DNA from: CAIVAT01 sp964355945 | GTDB taxonomy: Bacteria > Bacteroidota > Bacteroidia > Bacteroidales > FEN-979 | Assembly (NCBI GenBank): GCA_964355945.1 | Contig: CAYHGE010000094.1 | Span: 1 to 12,768 of the forward strand | Direction: 5' to 3' | DNA: 12,768 nt | Shown: in pieces, positions 1 to 6,500 of the stretch | Layout of the letters: each line of letters begins with the position of its first letter | How positions within the stretch are numbered: position 1 is the first letter of the stretch | Notes under the pieces: generated by a model | Seen by the model: the letters and a program-made list of their open reading frames with translations, nothing else | Told to the model about the DNA's origin: nothing | The model's database searches: none | Program-made: the position numbers and the translations under genes

Positions 1-69
1 ATGCAGGCCGCCGGCATGGTAAACGATCACCTCACCGGGTGCCCAAATCGTAAATCGTCTCAATCGTAA
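1..69 (+). CDS. tag: DNA-3-methyladenine glycosylase I, C-terminal end only
   Basis: Partial gene cut by the left edge; only the last 22 codons and the TAA stop (67-69) are present. The translated tail MQAAGMVNDHLTGC matches the end of DNA-3-methyladenine glycosylase I (Tag), which removes 3-methyladenine from alkylated DNA as the first step of base excision repair. The family ends with a G-[ML]-V-N-D-H-x3-C block in which the His and Cys are two of the four ligands of the structural zinc site; both are present here with the right spacing (H-L-T-G-C). The last eight residues (NRKSSQS plus the preceding Pro context) and the stop codon are encoded by the AAATCGT tandem repeat, so the natural C-terminus has apparently been replaced or extended by repeat sequence. 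The fragment is short, but the motif is specific. Confidence 0.78.
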   Translation: MQAAGMVNDHLTGCPNRKSSQS

Positions 70-88
70 ATCGTAAATTGTAAATCGC
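45..88. repeat. AAATCGT heptamer tandem repeat (about 6 units)
   Basis: Units at 45-51 and 52-58 (both AAATCGT), then CTC in place of one A (59-61) before AATCGT (62-67), then 68-74 AAATCGT, 75-81 AAATTGT and 82-88 AAATCGC. It overlaps the 3' end of tag and ends 4 bp before the TAG stop of the convergent gene. Because 7 is not a multiple of 3, a + strand reading frame that enters the array meets TAA within three units (AAA TCG TAA). The opposite strand (ACGATTT) has no stop codon. No hairpin terminator is visible between the two converging genes. Confidence 0.9.
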
Positions 89-92
89 CTTC

Positions 93-998
93 CTATTCCT
101 TCGGCACCTTTGGCTTCACGATTGTAAACATCCTGCTGATGTTGAAACCCAGGAAAATGTCTCCATTTGACCATCTTCCGTGTGTTTCGGTCAGCATGGT
201 TTGCTCGTAAACTCCGGTAGAATTGGTGAGGAAAACCTGAAAAACATGCCCGCCCGTCTCTATGTCCACCCCGATTGAAAAGGAGCTGTATGCATCTGTG
301 GAGACCACCTGGCCACTGAAAAGATAATGATACTCAGCATTGATGGAGACACGCTGGCTTATTTTCACACGACCACCGGCACCCAGGGTGAAAATGTCGT
401 TTTTATCAGCTGAAGTTGGAACAATGTTCTTATGGACATAAGAAGGCGTGATTTGAATTGATACATTGTTCCCGAATTTACGTGCGATCAACAACTGCGT
501 TGAATATGTTAACCTCGAACTGAAATAATTGGTAATTGAGGTATCAGCCCATTTGGTGGTATAAATAGCTGTGTTGCCATAAAGGTCGATGGTAAATGGA
601 AATTGTTTTGCCCCTTTGCATTGCCTGAATAACTTCACCTTGGCAGAACCATCCCAGGCATTTCTGTCGCTGTTGAGCCCAACTGCAATTCCCAGCCATT
701 TTGTAACGCCATATTCCAACGCCAGGCGGAGGTTGATTTGCTTGAGTCCGAAAAGTTGTTCATACCCAGTATTCAATGCCCCGAAATGATGGGTAATCAG
801 GAAATTCATATTTCCGACAGGCGCTGTTTCAATGGATTGCCCTATCACAATATGTGTCGATTTAAACGTAGCTATCGTATAGTCCACAGTCGGTTTTTCA
901 TCCTTTTCCATCATCGACATCAGGTCGTCCTGACCTTTGACAGATGTGGTGCACAATATGCCGGCAAACCCGAGCAGAAGCAGTAAATTATTTTTCAT
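93..998 (-). CDS. DUF5777-like outer-membrane beta-barrel protein
   Basis: Predicted protein of 301 residues with a signal peptide (MKNN followed by a run of Leu, likely cleavage after Gly22 before QDD). The mature part consists of alternating amphipathic strands such as INLRLALEYGVTKWLGIAVG and repeated YxxxxS/aromatic patterns, typical of an outer-membrane barrel. The conserved opening (an IGQSIETAP-like stretch, then FLITHHFGALN) is what I associate with the DUF5777 family of Bacteroidota; its biochemical role is unknown to me. The ATG at 996-998 was preferred over an upstream in-frame start near 1127 because it begins a clean signal peptide and follows the upstream stop (1000-1002) by one base. 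It is the last gene of the four-gene envelope cluster and is probably made from the same mRNA as the YceI-like protein. The family call is from memory; the barrel call is firmer. Confidence 0.78.
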   Translation of the reverse strand: MKNNLLLLLGFAGILCTTSVKGQDDLMSMMEKDEKPTVDYTIATFKSTHIVIGQSIETAPVGNMNFLITHHFGALNTGYEQLFGLKQINLRLALEYGVTKWLGIAVGLNSDRNAWDGSAKVKLFRQCKGAKQFPFTIDLYGNTAIYTTKWADTSITNYFSSRLTYSTQLLIARKFGNNVSIQITPSYVHKNIVPTSADKNDIFTLGAGGRVKISQRVSINAEYHYLFSGQVVSTDAYSSFSIGVDIETGGHVFQVFLTNSTGVYEQTMLTETHGRWSNGDIFLGFNISRMFTIVKPKVPKE

Positions 999-999
999 G

Positions 1000-1554
1000 T
1001 TACATGTTTGCTTTTTCCAGGGTGATTTCCACGGTGACTTCAATTGTTTTGGAAATGTTGTTTCCAACGTTGCCAGGGATGGTGATTTTATAATCGGCCA
1101 AAGTGAGGTTGAATTTGGCTTTGCCAAGTATTTTACCCTGCTTTACCTCCAGGGTGCCTTTTTCAGATACATTCTTCGTAACACCATGCATGGCCAGTTT
1201 GCCGTCGATATTGGCATTGTAAACTCCATCTATTGCCAGGTTAATATCCTTAATATTAGTCACCTTGCCAACAAATTTTGCATCCGGATATTTGTCTGAT
1301 TCAACATAGTTTTCATTGAAATGCTCCTGCATCAGCGCTTTTTCAAACTCAAAGGATTTCATCAGCACTTTAAATACAAATCCGCCGGTTGCAAAGTCCA
1401 GAGCACTGTTTACCTGACGGTTGTGCGCCTCTATCTTCTCCAGCTGACCATCGGAATAAAATTTTATATGGCCTGTTTTTGTGATATACTTCTGTGCGCC
1501 TGCAGAAATCGAAGTCATTAATAACAGAGCCAGAATAATTGAAAAGGTTCTCAT
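1000..1554 (-). CDS. YceI-like periplasmic protein
   Basis: Predicted 184-residue exported protein. A signal peptide covers residues 1-20 (MRTFSIILALLL, cleavage after SAGA before QKYIT). The mature part follows the YceI pattern: an opening strand with IKFYSDGQLEKIEA, a central block with FEFEKALMQEHFNENYVESDKYPDAKF, a linking strand ending in MHGVTK, and a final strand pair. YceI proteins are lipocalin-like barrels that bind long isoprenoids such as polyprenols or quinones in the periplasm; the ligand here is unknown. The EHFNENYVESDKYP stretch is the best family signature. The start at 1552-1554 is preferred to an upstream in-frame codon because it gives an intact signal peptide. No Shine-Dalgarno sequence is seen, as usual for this phylum. 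Third gene of the cluster, 14 bp after the OB-fold gene and 1 bp before the barrel gene. Confidence 0.85.
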   Translation of the reverse strand: MRTFSIILALLLMTSISAGAQKYITKTGHIKFYSDGQLEKIEAHNRQVNSALDFATGGFVFKVLMKSFEFEKALMQEHFNENYVESDKYPDAKFVGKVTNIKDINLAIDGVYNANIDGKLAMHGVTKNVSEKGTLEVKQGKILGKAKFNLTLADYKITIPGNVGNNISKTIEVTVEITLEKANM

Positions 1555-1568
1555 GGTATTGATTTCTA

Positions 1569-2006
1569 TTATTGGTTGATGATTGAACATTTCTCAAGAA
1601 CTACATCTGTTTCGTTGTAGCCGGTGCAATAACCTTTTAATTTCACCTCTCCATCGGGCTGCAGCTTGTCGGCAGCATCATTGAATTTCTTCAGTACGGT
1701 ACAGCGGATTCCCTCATCGCCGAAATCACCCTGGGTGAAAACAAACACTGCGGTTACCAATGAATCTGCTGTCTCTACTTTGCTGAGCTTTCCCGTAAGG
1801 GCGATCATTTTGCCATTGTATTTGACAGCTGAGGTCTCCTTGTTGGCTTTATACGCCTGGTATAGTTCCTCCGCCGTTACAGAAAAAGCTGGTTCAATGT
1901 TCTCATAATCAGGGTGCTGCTTGTTATAGACAAATTTATATACCAAAAGCAGTGATATGATCCCAATTACGATTAAACCAAGTACTATTTTAATCCAGGT
2001 TTTCAT
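1569..2006 (-). CDS. Membrane-anchored OB-fold (tRNA_anti-like) protein
   Basis: Predicted 145-residue protein with one N-terminal transmembrane helix (about residues 5-23, IKIVLGLIVIGIISLLLVY) and a C-terminal soluble domain facing the periplasm. The soluble part has the tRNA_anti-like OB-fold pattern: TAEELYQAYKANKETSAVKY, then NGKMIALTGKLSKVE, a central strand pair, a conserved Cys in IRCTVLKKF, then GEVKLKGYCTG and a closing strand with VVLEKC. Despite the family name, an envelope location makes nucleic-acid binding unlikely; such domains in the envelope more probably bind a protein or ligand. Three Cys residues (in IRC, GYC and EKC) lie in the domain and could allow a disulfide. It lies 44 bp after the cytochrome gene and 14 bp before the YceI gene on the same strand. 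Function unknown. Confidence 0.72.
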   Translation of the reverse strand: MKTWIKIVLGLIVIGIISLLLVYKFVYNKQHPDYENIEPAFSVTAEELYQAYKANKETSAVKYNGKMIALTGKLSKVETADSLVTAVFVFTQGDFGDEGIRCTVLKKFNDAADKLQPDGEVKLKGYCTGYNETDVVLEKCSIINQ

Positions 2007-2050
2007 TGTTAAACGCTTAAAATAAAATGAATTATGAAAAAATTATATAA

Positions 2051-2419
2051 CTAATTCTCAGGGTATCCGCGATCCACCCATTTTTTGATCTTATTCAGGT
2101 CACATTCAGAAAGTTTAGCCATGTTTTTCGGCATCGGAGTACCCGTCCAGTTCACACTTGACCAAAGTTGACCATTGGCAGCGATGATTTTTAGTCCATT
2201 GTAATCAATGGTTACCACACCGGTTGAATTGCCATTCGGATGGCAGGAGTTGCAGTTTGCGGCCATAATGGGTTTGATGTGGCTGGTATAGGTCATGGTT
2301 CCTGTTGTATCACAATTGGATGCATAAGGATACAACTCCTCTTGTTTGTCATAATAACATCCGGATAATGCAAGGGAAAACAGAATTATTACGGCAGTAA
2401 GGCGGAGTAGGTTTTTCAT
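2051..2419 (-). CDS. Small c-type cytochrome lipoprotein
   Basis: Predicted 122-residue lipoprotein. The N-terminus is a lipoprotein signal with lipobox LSGC, so Cys21 would be lipidated and anchor the protein on the outer face of a membrane. One covalent haem site is present (C56-N-S-C59-H60, CXXCH type), preceded by THIKPIMAANCNSCH, the usual opening of Bacteroidota planctomycete-type/class I cytochrome c domains. The likely distal Met ligand is M96 in GTPMPKN; the C-terminal helix is DLNKIKKWVDRGYPEN. It probably shuttles or accepts electrons at the periplasm; the partner is not encoded here. The ATG at 2417-2419 was chosen over one 54 bp upstream because it gives an exact lipoprotein signal. 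It is the first gene of the envelope cluster and lies about 50 bp downstream of a good -7 box. Confidence 0.85.
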   Translation of the reverse strand: MKNLLRLTAVIILFSLALSGCYYDKQEELYPYASNCDTTGTMTYTSHIKPIMAANCNSCHPNGNSTGVVTIDYNGLKIIAANGQLWSSVNWTGTPMPKNMAKLSECDLNKIKKWVDRGYPEN

Positions 2420-2470
2420 ACAATTATGGATTGAGTTGCCATCAGCTTTGATCCTTTGATTTATAACATT

Positions 2471-2478
2471 CAAAGATA
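2471..2478 (-). promoter_or_regulatory. Candidate -7 box for the envelope cluster
   Basis: On the minus strand this reads TATCTTTG, an exact match to the Bacteroidota -7 consensus TAnnTTTG, 51 bp upstream of the cytochrome ATG. No clear TTG-type -33 element is seen at the expected distance, so this is a motif match only. Confidence 0.5.
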
Positions 2479-2504
2479 GGAATAATAGTAAGATGTTTTT
2501 TACT

Positions 2505-2512
2505 TAGTTTTG
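2505..2512 (+). promoter_or_regulatory. Candidate -7 box for the AlbA_2 fusion gene
   Basis: TAGTTTTG matches the Bacteroidota -7 consensus and ends 23 bp before the ATG at 2536. It lies back to back with the minus-strand box at 2471-2478, consistent with a divergent promoter region. No -33 TTG is visible. Confidence 0.45.
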
Positions 2513-2535
2513 TTAATTATTAAACCGCTGCTGCC

Positions 2536-3753
2536 ATGAATGCTTTTAAAAACTACCAGGATAATCAATGGTTGAATTTCGACTCCGAACCGCTCGATGT
2601 AGTCAAACATGACCAGAAATTCAGCATATTTCAAGGTGATAAACCACTGAAAACCATTCAGGGAGCTGTGTTTGTTCATGACTCGGAACGGGTTGCACAA
2701 TTGATCGTCACCGATCTGATGATCAGGCAACAGATGGATGAACAGGGATTGTCTGCTTCACTATTATATGCATTTCAAAAAGATGTGTTTGAAACAACAG
2801 GCGACCCATTTCCCGGTGATTGGACAACCTTGATTCCTTCCGACCCGTTTGTGACAATAAAAACGAGTGGGAAATCAAATTTTCAACCAGTCAGTCCCGA
2901 CGATGAACTCTTCTCCTTTTCTATTATTTCACTTTCCTCGCTGATCAGATCGATCAATGATTTCGTTAATTCAACGATGAGTGAAGTCGTTGTTCCGGAA
3001 ACAGAGCAGCATCCGTTTCCTGAGCTGCTTCGATTGAGTTACGCAAGGCTTTCTGTTGAAAAAAGAGTTGCTGTGCAGGCTTTGAGCGGTATTCACAGTT
3101 CTGGCATCGTGTTGCCTTTGCTCCTCATTTCCGGAATCATCAGCCCGATGGAATATGCTAAAGGACTCATTGCCTTGAAAATCCGGAAGGACCGGCGAAT
3201 ATCGGATGTACTCCTCGACCTCACCCATACACTGGACTACCTGGCTTGTATTGAAAAGCGGATTGATGCAGGGAAGTATATGTCATTGATTATCAAGGAA
3301 GGGGAGACCGATGTCATTGAATTCAAATCCACCTTTCGATGGGATATCCGTGCAGGTAAGACGAACCAGGCCGTTGAGCGCGCATCCCTGAAAACCATTG
3401 CCGCTTTTCTCAACTCAAATGGTGGCGATTTATTGATTGGGGTTCGTGACGATGGCTCCATAGAAGGTATAGAAACTGATAAATTTGTCAATGATGATAA
3501 GTTCCTTCTCCATTTGTGGACGCTCATACGGACATGCCTGGGCAGGGATATAAGCCCTTATGTTCGAACCATCCTGGAGAAAATAGATGACCGGACAGTA
3601 TGCATGGTGCAGTGTCAGCGGAGCAACAGACCGGTGTTTTTAAGGCAACCGGGATTTGATGAAGCTTTTTATATCAGGGTAGGTCCGTCGAGCAACGCCA
3701 TGGATATCAGTGAGGCCCTCAAATATATTGCAGATCACTTCAACGTTCGTTGA
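2536..3753 (+). CDS. AlbA_2 (Schlafen-type) protein with ATP12-like N-terminal half
   Basis: Predicted 405-residue cytoplasmic protein without signal peptide. Residues about 254-390 form an AlbA_2 domain: E-F-K at 262-264, the glycine-rich GGDLLIGVRDDG at 296-307, and FYIRVGPSS at 378-386. AlbA_2 is often annotated as putative ATP- or DNA-binding and occurs in regulators and Schlafen-like proteins; its activity here is unknown. Residues 1-240 are different. They show FSIFQGDKPLKT followed by a helix with RVAQLIVTDLMIRQ, and later a helical bundle with ALSGIHSSGIVLPLLLISG and then YAKGLIALK. By eye this order resembles ATP12, the F1-ATPase assembly chaperone (DGRPVRTP, LAEAIAAEWDAQ, then LSGSLVLGLAL). 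The AlbA_2 call is solid; the ATP12 resemblance is a hypothesis. The gene has its own promoter candidate and ends 4 bp from the stop of a convergent gene. Confidence 0.82.
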   Translation: MNAFKNYQDNQWLNFDSEPLDVVKHDQKFSIFQGDKPLKTIQGAVFVHDSERVAQLIVTDLMIRQQMDEQGLSASLLYAFQKDVFETTGDPFPGDWTTLIPSDPFVTIKTSGKSNFQPVSPDDELFSFSIISLSSLIRSINDFVNSTMSEVVVPETEQHPFPELLRLSYARLSVEKRVAVQALSGIHSSGIVLPLLLISGIISPMEYAKGLIALKIRKDRRISDVLLDLTHTLDYLACIEKRIDAGKYMSLIIKEGETDVIEFKSTFRWDIRAGKTNQAVERASLKTIAAFLNSNGGDLLIGVRDDGSIEGIETDKFVNDDKFLLHLWTLIRTCLGRDISPYVRTILEKIDDRTVCMVQCQRSNRPVFLRQPGFDEAFYIRVGPSSNAMDISEALKYIADHFNVR

Positions 3754-3757
3754 TGTT

Positions 3758-4393
3758 TTACCACCTGGGAGGTCCAAATCCCGGTTGTGAACCAAACGGT
3801 TCATTCATGAATGAATGTCGGTTAAACGGATCGGCATAGCAGGGGTTAATACCGTCTGAATACCGGAAACCGGCCTGAATGAAGACATGCTCTCCCAATT
3901 TGTAGGCAACATTCAGATCAATGCCTTGTGCTCCTTTAGACGATATCGGATTGTAGGGATTGTATTGAAGAGATTGCTGGCTGATTGGAAATTGCTTAAA
4001 GGCTGATCCATAAATAGTCAGGCGGTCATTGACAAGGTAGTTGCCTTCAATGAAAATTGTCCCGCTTGTATAATTTCCACTGGAGCCGGACGCTGATTCA
4101 TTTTGGAAATAGGCTCTGGTTTTGAAATAATTGGTTTGAGCAATACTTAACCCGCCACCGATGCTGAGCCGGTTGTTGATGTTATATGAAACCCGTGGAG
4201 TTACATAAGTGCTTAACGCTGAGCCAAATCCTGAAACTGATGTGAACTGGGAACCGACAGTGACTCCATAGTTGAATTTCTTTGGTTCGAGAAAACGTTC
4301 CCTGTTACCCGTCACGCTGTCGTTCATCATAACCTGGCAAAAAACCGGTGCCATGATGACCAAAAACAGTAAGACGGAGGAAATACGTTTCAT
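3758..4393 (-). CDS. Predicted small outer-membrane beta-barrel protein
   Basis: Predicted 211-residue exported protein, family not recognised. A signal peptide occupies about residues 1-19 (MKRISSVLLFLVIMAPVFC before QVMMND). The mature sequence alternates short amphipathic strands with turns (for example FNYGVTVGSQFTSVSG, RVSYNINNRLSIGGGLS, YLVNDRLTIYGSAFK, AYKLGEHVFIQAGFRYSDG), suggesting about eight strands and a porin- or OmpA-like fold. The C-terminus is unusual for a barrel: an Asn/Pro/Gly-rich tail ending GFGPPRW instead of a final aromatic strand. The ATG at 4391-4393 is preferred to an in-frame TTG at 4405. It follows the second AlbA_2 gene by 14 bp, so it looks like the last gene of the pyrB-pyrI-AlbA_2 transcript. 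Its stop is 4 bp from that of the converging gene. Confidence 0.75.
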   Translation of the reverse strand: MKRISSVLLFLVIMAPVFCQVMMNDSVTGNRERFLEPKKFNYGVTVGSQFTSVSGFGSALSTYVTPRVSYNINNRLSIGGGLSIAQTNYFKTRAYFQNESASGSSGNYTSGTIFIEGNYLVNDRLTIYGSAFKQFPISQQSLQYNPYNPISSKGAQGIDLNVAYKLGEHVFIQAGFRYSDGINPCYADPFNRHSFMNEPFGSQPGFGPPRW

Positions 4394-4407
4394 ATCTGGT
4401 TGCAAAG

Positions 4408-5061
4408 TTAACTATTCTCCGACAGTTTTGCAGATGGGTTTAAGGTGAAAAATGTTAAATTTTCGGTAAATGTCATACGGATCATTTTTAAAAGGATAAA
4501 ACGGACAAGGATGTGTTCCGCTTTATTGCGTGAAATACCGGCAAGCTGCATAAATTGTGACATGGTGATGGATTCATTGCCTTCCAGGAATTGAAGCAGG
4601 AATTTCTCAGGATCAGTAAACTTTAAATAAACCCCTTTCTGGACATTCTCAAGTTTCCAAACTTGCAGTAAAATCCGGTTTACGATAAAATTCTGGTCAT
4701 GTACACGGTGGTATGCCAGCCAGTTTCCCTCTTTTTGCTGAGCGTAATGCGGGCGGTTTGCACTTTTAAGGATGATAATTTCAAGAATATTTTTCTTATT
4801 GAGATTCCACTCTTTGACTGCGAAATCAACTGACGGTTTGCAATACATTTTAGCTGCACCTTCAACCATATAATACTCCTCCTCCGACCGAACGCCTGCC
4901 AGCGCACCGTTATCTTTAACCCCAACGAGCAAACGCCCGCCATCGGTATTTGCAAAGGCTACCAACGTACGGGCGATTTTATGGGCATCAGCAATTTCAA
5001 ATTTAAAATCAAGTTGCTGATGTTCTCCCTCTGCAATCAGTTTTGAAATATGGTGCAACAT
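4408..5061 (-). CDS. AlbA_2-domain putative ATP/DNA-binding protein
   Basis: Predicted 217-residue soluble protein. The N-terminal half is an AlbA_2 domain: DFK at 18-20, AFANTDGGRLLVGVKDNG at 35-52, and a later NRPHYA / WLAYHRVHDQN stretch. The C-terminal part (about 150-217) looks like a winged helix: FLEGNESITMSQFMQLAGIS, a recognition-helix candidate NKAEHILVRFILLKMI, then a short beta wing. This suggests a DNA-binding regulator, but the target is unknown. The start codon overlaps the pyrI stop by one base (TAATG), so translation is probably coupled to pyrI. It shares its first domain with the protein at 2536-3753, but the rest of the two proteins differs, so they are not recent duplicates. 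Confidence 0.85.
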   Translation of the reverse strand: MLHHISKLIAEGEHQQLDFKFEIADAHKIARTLVAFANTDGGRLLVGVKDNGALAGVRSEEEYYMVEGAAKMYCKPSVDFAVKEWNLNKKNILEIIILKSANRPHYAQQKEGNWLAYHRVHDQNFIVNRILLQVWKLENVQKGVYLKFTDPEKFLLQFLEGNESITMSQFMQLAGISRNKAEHILVRFILLKMIRMTFTENLTFFTLNPSAKLSENS

Positions 5062-5528
5062 TACCGGAATGCAATATTTTTCCGGGCAGTGATTTTTTCA
5101 CAGTAATGGCAGCGAAGTTTCAGGTCTGCCTTGTCAATAACAGTGAACCTTGTGGTAATCTCCTCATTGTTTGTGATGCAATTTGGATTAAAACATTTAA
5201 CAATGTTTTCGGCATAATCAGGAACTTCGACTTTTTTCTTTTCAACGACCTCGAAATTTTTAATGATGATAAGCGTTGCGGTAGGAGCAAACAGGGCTAT
5301 TTTATTGATTTCATCGCTTTTGAAAAATTTATTACTTACTTTGATGATTCCCTTTTTGCCCATTTTCTGACTGTCGAGGTTGGTCGCAATAAGCAGTTGA
5401 TTCTGGTACTCCGTGAGGTTTAAGATTTTAATTACCTGGAATACACTTCCCGATGGAATATGGTCGATTACCGTACCGTTCTCTATGGCAGATACTTTAA
5501 GCTCTTTTCTGAGAATTTCTTTTTCCAT
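5061..5528 (-). CDS. pyrI: Aspartate carbamoyltransferase regulatory subunit
   Basis: 155-residue homologue of PyrI, the nucleotide-binding regulatory chain of class B aspartate transcarbamoylase, which gives allosteric control to pyrimidine synthesis. The N-terminal allosteric domain begins with LKVSAIENGTVIDHIPSG, carrying D22-H23 equivalent to the nucleotide-contacting Asp-His of the E. coli protein, and continues with KKGIIKV and FEVVEK. The C-terminal zinc domain has all four Cys ligands, C112-x4-C117 and C140-x2-C143, which hold the contact to the catalytic chain. Length and order match the family (E. coli 153 residues). It lies 19 bp after pyrB, and its stop overlaps the next start. 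The intact zinc site and allosteric residues suggest a working regulatory chain forming a PyrB6-PyrI6 holoenzyme. Confidence 0.97.
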   Translation of the reverse strand: MEKEILRKELKVSAIENGTVIDHIPSGSVFQVIKILNLTEYQNQLLIATNLDSQKMGKKGIIKVSNKFFKSDEINKIALFAPTATLIIIKNFEVVEKKKVEVPDYAENIVKCFNPNCITNNEEITTRFTVIDKADLKLRCHYCEKITARKNIAFR

Positions 5529-5547
5529 GACTTTTATTTATTTTCTG

Positions 5548-6459
5548 TTATTCAACAACACCAAGGATGGATGCAAGTAAAGCCTGACGGACAAAAACCC
5601 CGTTGAGGGCCTGGGTGAAATAATAGGCCATCGGATTGTCATCTACATCGGAGGTAATTTCATTGACCCGCGGAAGGGGGTGTAAAATTTTCAGGTTAGG
5701 TTTGGCATTGATAAGCATGCTGTTCCGAAGGACGTATGCATTTTTTACCTTTTCATAATCCAGTGGATCGGCAAACCGTTCCTTTTGTATCCTGGTCATG
5801 TAAAGAATGTCAACCTTCTGAATAACATCCTGCAAATCTGTAGATTGAGTGTATTCCAGGTTGCGTTCCTTTATCGACATTTTTACTGCACTTGGGAGCT
5901 TTAACTCCAGTGGTGAAACAAGATGAAAAGTCGTTTTGTAATTACAAAGTGCCTGCACCAGTGAATGGACAGTTCGTCCATATTTGAGGTCACCCACGAA
6001 GGCAACATTCAGATTGTCCAGAGAACCCTGGGTTTTTCTGATTGAATACAGGTCCAGCAGTGTTTGAGTGGGGTGCTGATTGGCTCCGTCGCCGGCATTG
6101 ATCACCGGCACCTTGGCAACTTCACTGGCAAATCGCGCACTACCCTCTTTGGGGTGCCGCATGACGATGATATCACAATAATTACTGACCGTGAGAATGG
6201 TATCTCGCAAGGTTTCGCCTTTTGTCACACTTGAGCTTGACGAGTCGGAAAATCCGATTACACGCGCCCCGAGACGGGTTGCTGCGCTTTCAAAACTGAG
6301 ACGGGTACGAGTTGAGGGTTCAAAGAACAATGTAGCCACAACATAATCCTCCATAATACGCTGCTTCGGACGTTTTTCAAATGCACCTGCAAGTTCGAGG
6401 ATCCGGATGTGCTCCTCCCGGGTGAAATCATTGATGGAAACCAGGCTTTTGTTTTTCAT
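5548..6459 (-). CDS. pyrB: Aspartate carbamoyltransferase catalytic subunit
   Basis: 303-residue PyrB, which joins carbamoyl phosphate and L-aspartate to N-carbamoyl-L-aspartate, the committed step of pyrimidine synthesis in the cytosol. The carbamoyl-phosphate site is complete: S49-T50-R51-T52-R53 inside FFEPSTRTRLSFE, the mobile-loop S77 and K80 in SSVTKGETLRD, R101-H102-P103 in the MRHPKEG segment, and HPTQTLLDLYSI. The aspartate side shows the LHPLPRVNEI signature near the C-terminus. Length fits the family (E. coli 311). The start at 6457-6459 gives MKNKSLVSINDFT, matching the usual PyrB opening. A -7 box lies 33 bp upstream. It is the first gene of the apparent pyrB-pyrI-AlbA_2-OMP operon. 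Confidence 0.98.
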   Translation of the reverse strand: MKNKSLVSINDFTREEHIRILELAGAFEKRPKQRIMEDYVVATLFFEPSTRTRLSFESAATRLGARVIGFSDSSSSSVTKGETLRDTILTVSNYCDIIVMRHPKEGSARFASEVAKVPVINAGDGANQHPTQTLLDLYSIRKTQGSLDNLNVAFVGDLKYGRTVHSLVQALCNYKTTFHLVSPLELKLPSAVKMSIKERNLEYTQSTDLQDVIQKVDILYMTRIQKERFADPLDYEKVKNAYVLRNSMLINAKPNLKILHPLPRVNEITSDVDDNPMAYYFTQALNGVFVRQALLASILGVVE

Positions 6460-6492
6460 TATCAGGGTGTTAAACTTGGGTTACCTACTAAA

Positions 6493-6500
6493 CAAATATA
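6493..6500 (-). promoter_or_regulatory. Candidate pyrB -7 box
   Basis: The minus strand reads TATATTTG, an exact TAnnTTTG match, ending 33 bp before the pyrB ATG. It directly abuts, and shares an A/T base with, the U-tract of the terminator of the upstream gene, so the pyrB promoter is packed against the end of the previous transcript. No -33 TTG is found because that position is occupied by the terminator stem. Confidence 0.5.

Noticed and set aside
589..1299. Several + strand open frames opposite the DUF5777 and YceI genes
   Set aside because: They are antisense to strong reading frames with signal peptides and domain matches, and their translations show no recognisable protein features.
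3741..3752. CAACG-TT-CGTTG as a terminator between the converging genes
   Set aside because: The 2-nt loop is too small, the stem is only 5 bp and there is no U-tract.
5043..5423. 126-codon + strand open frame opposite pyrI
   Set aside because: It is a shadow of pyrI, which has a complete set of zinc and allosteric residues.
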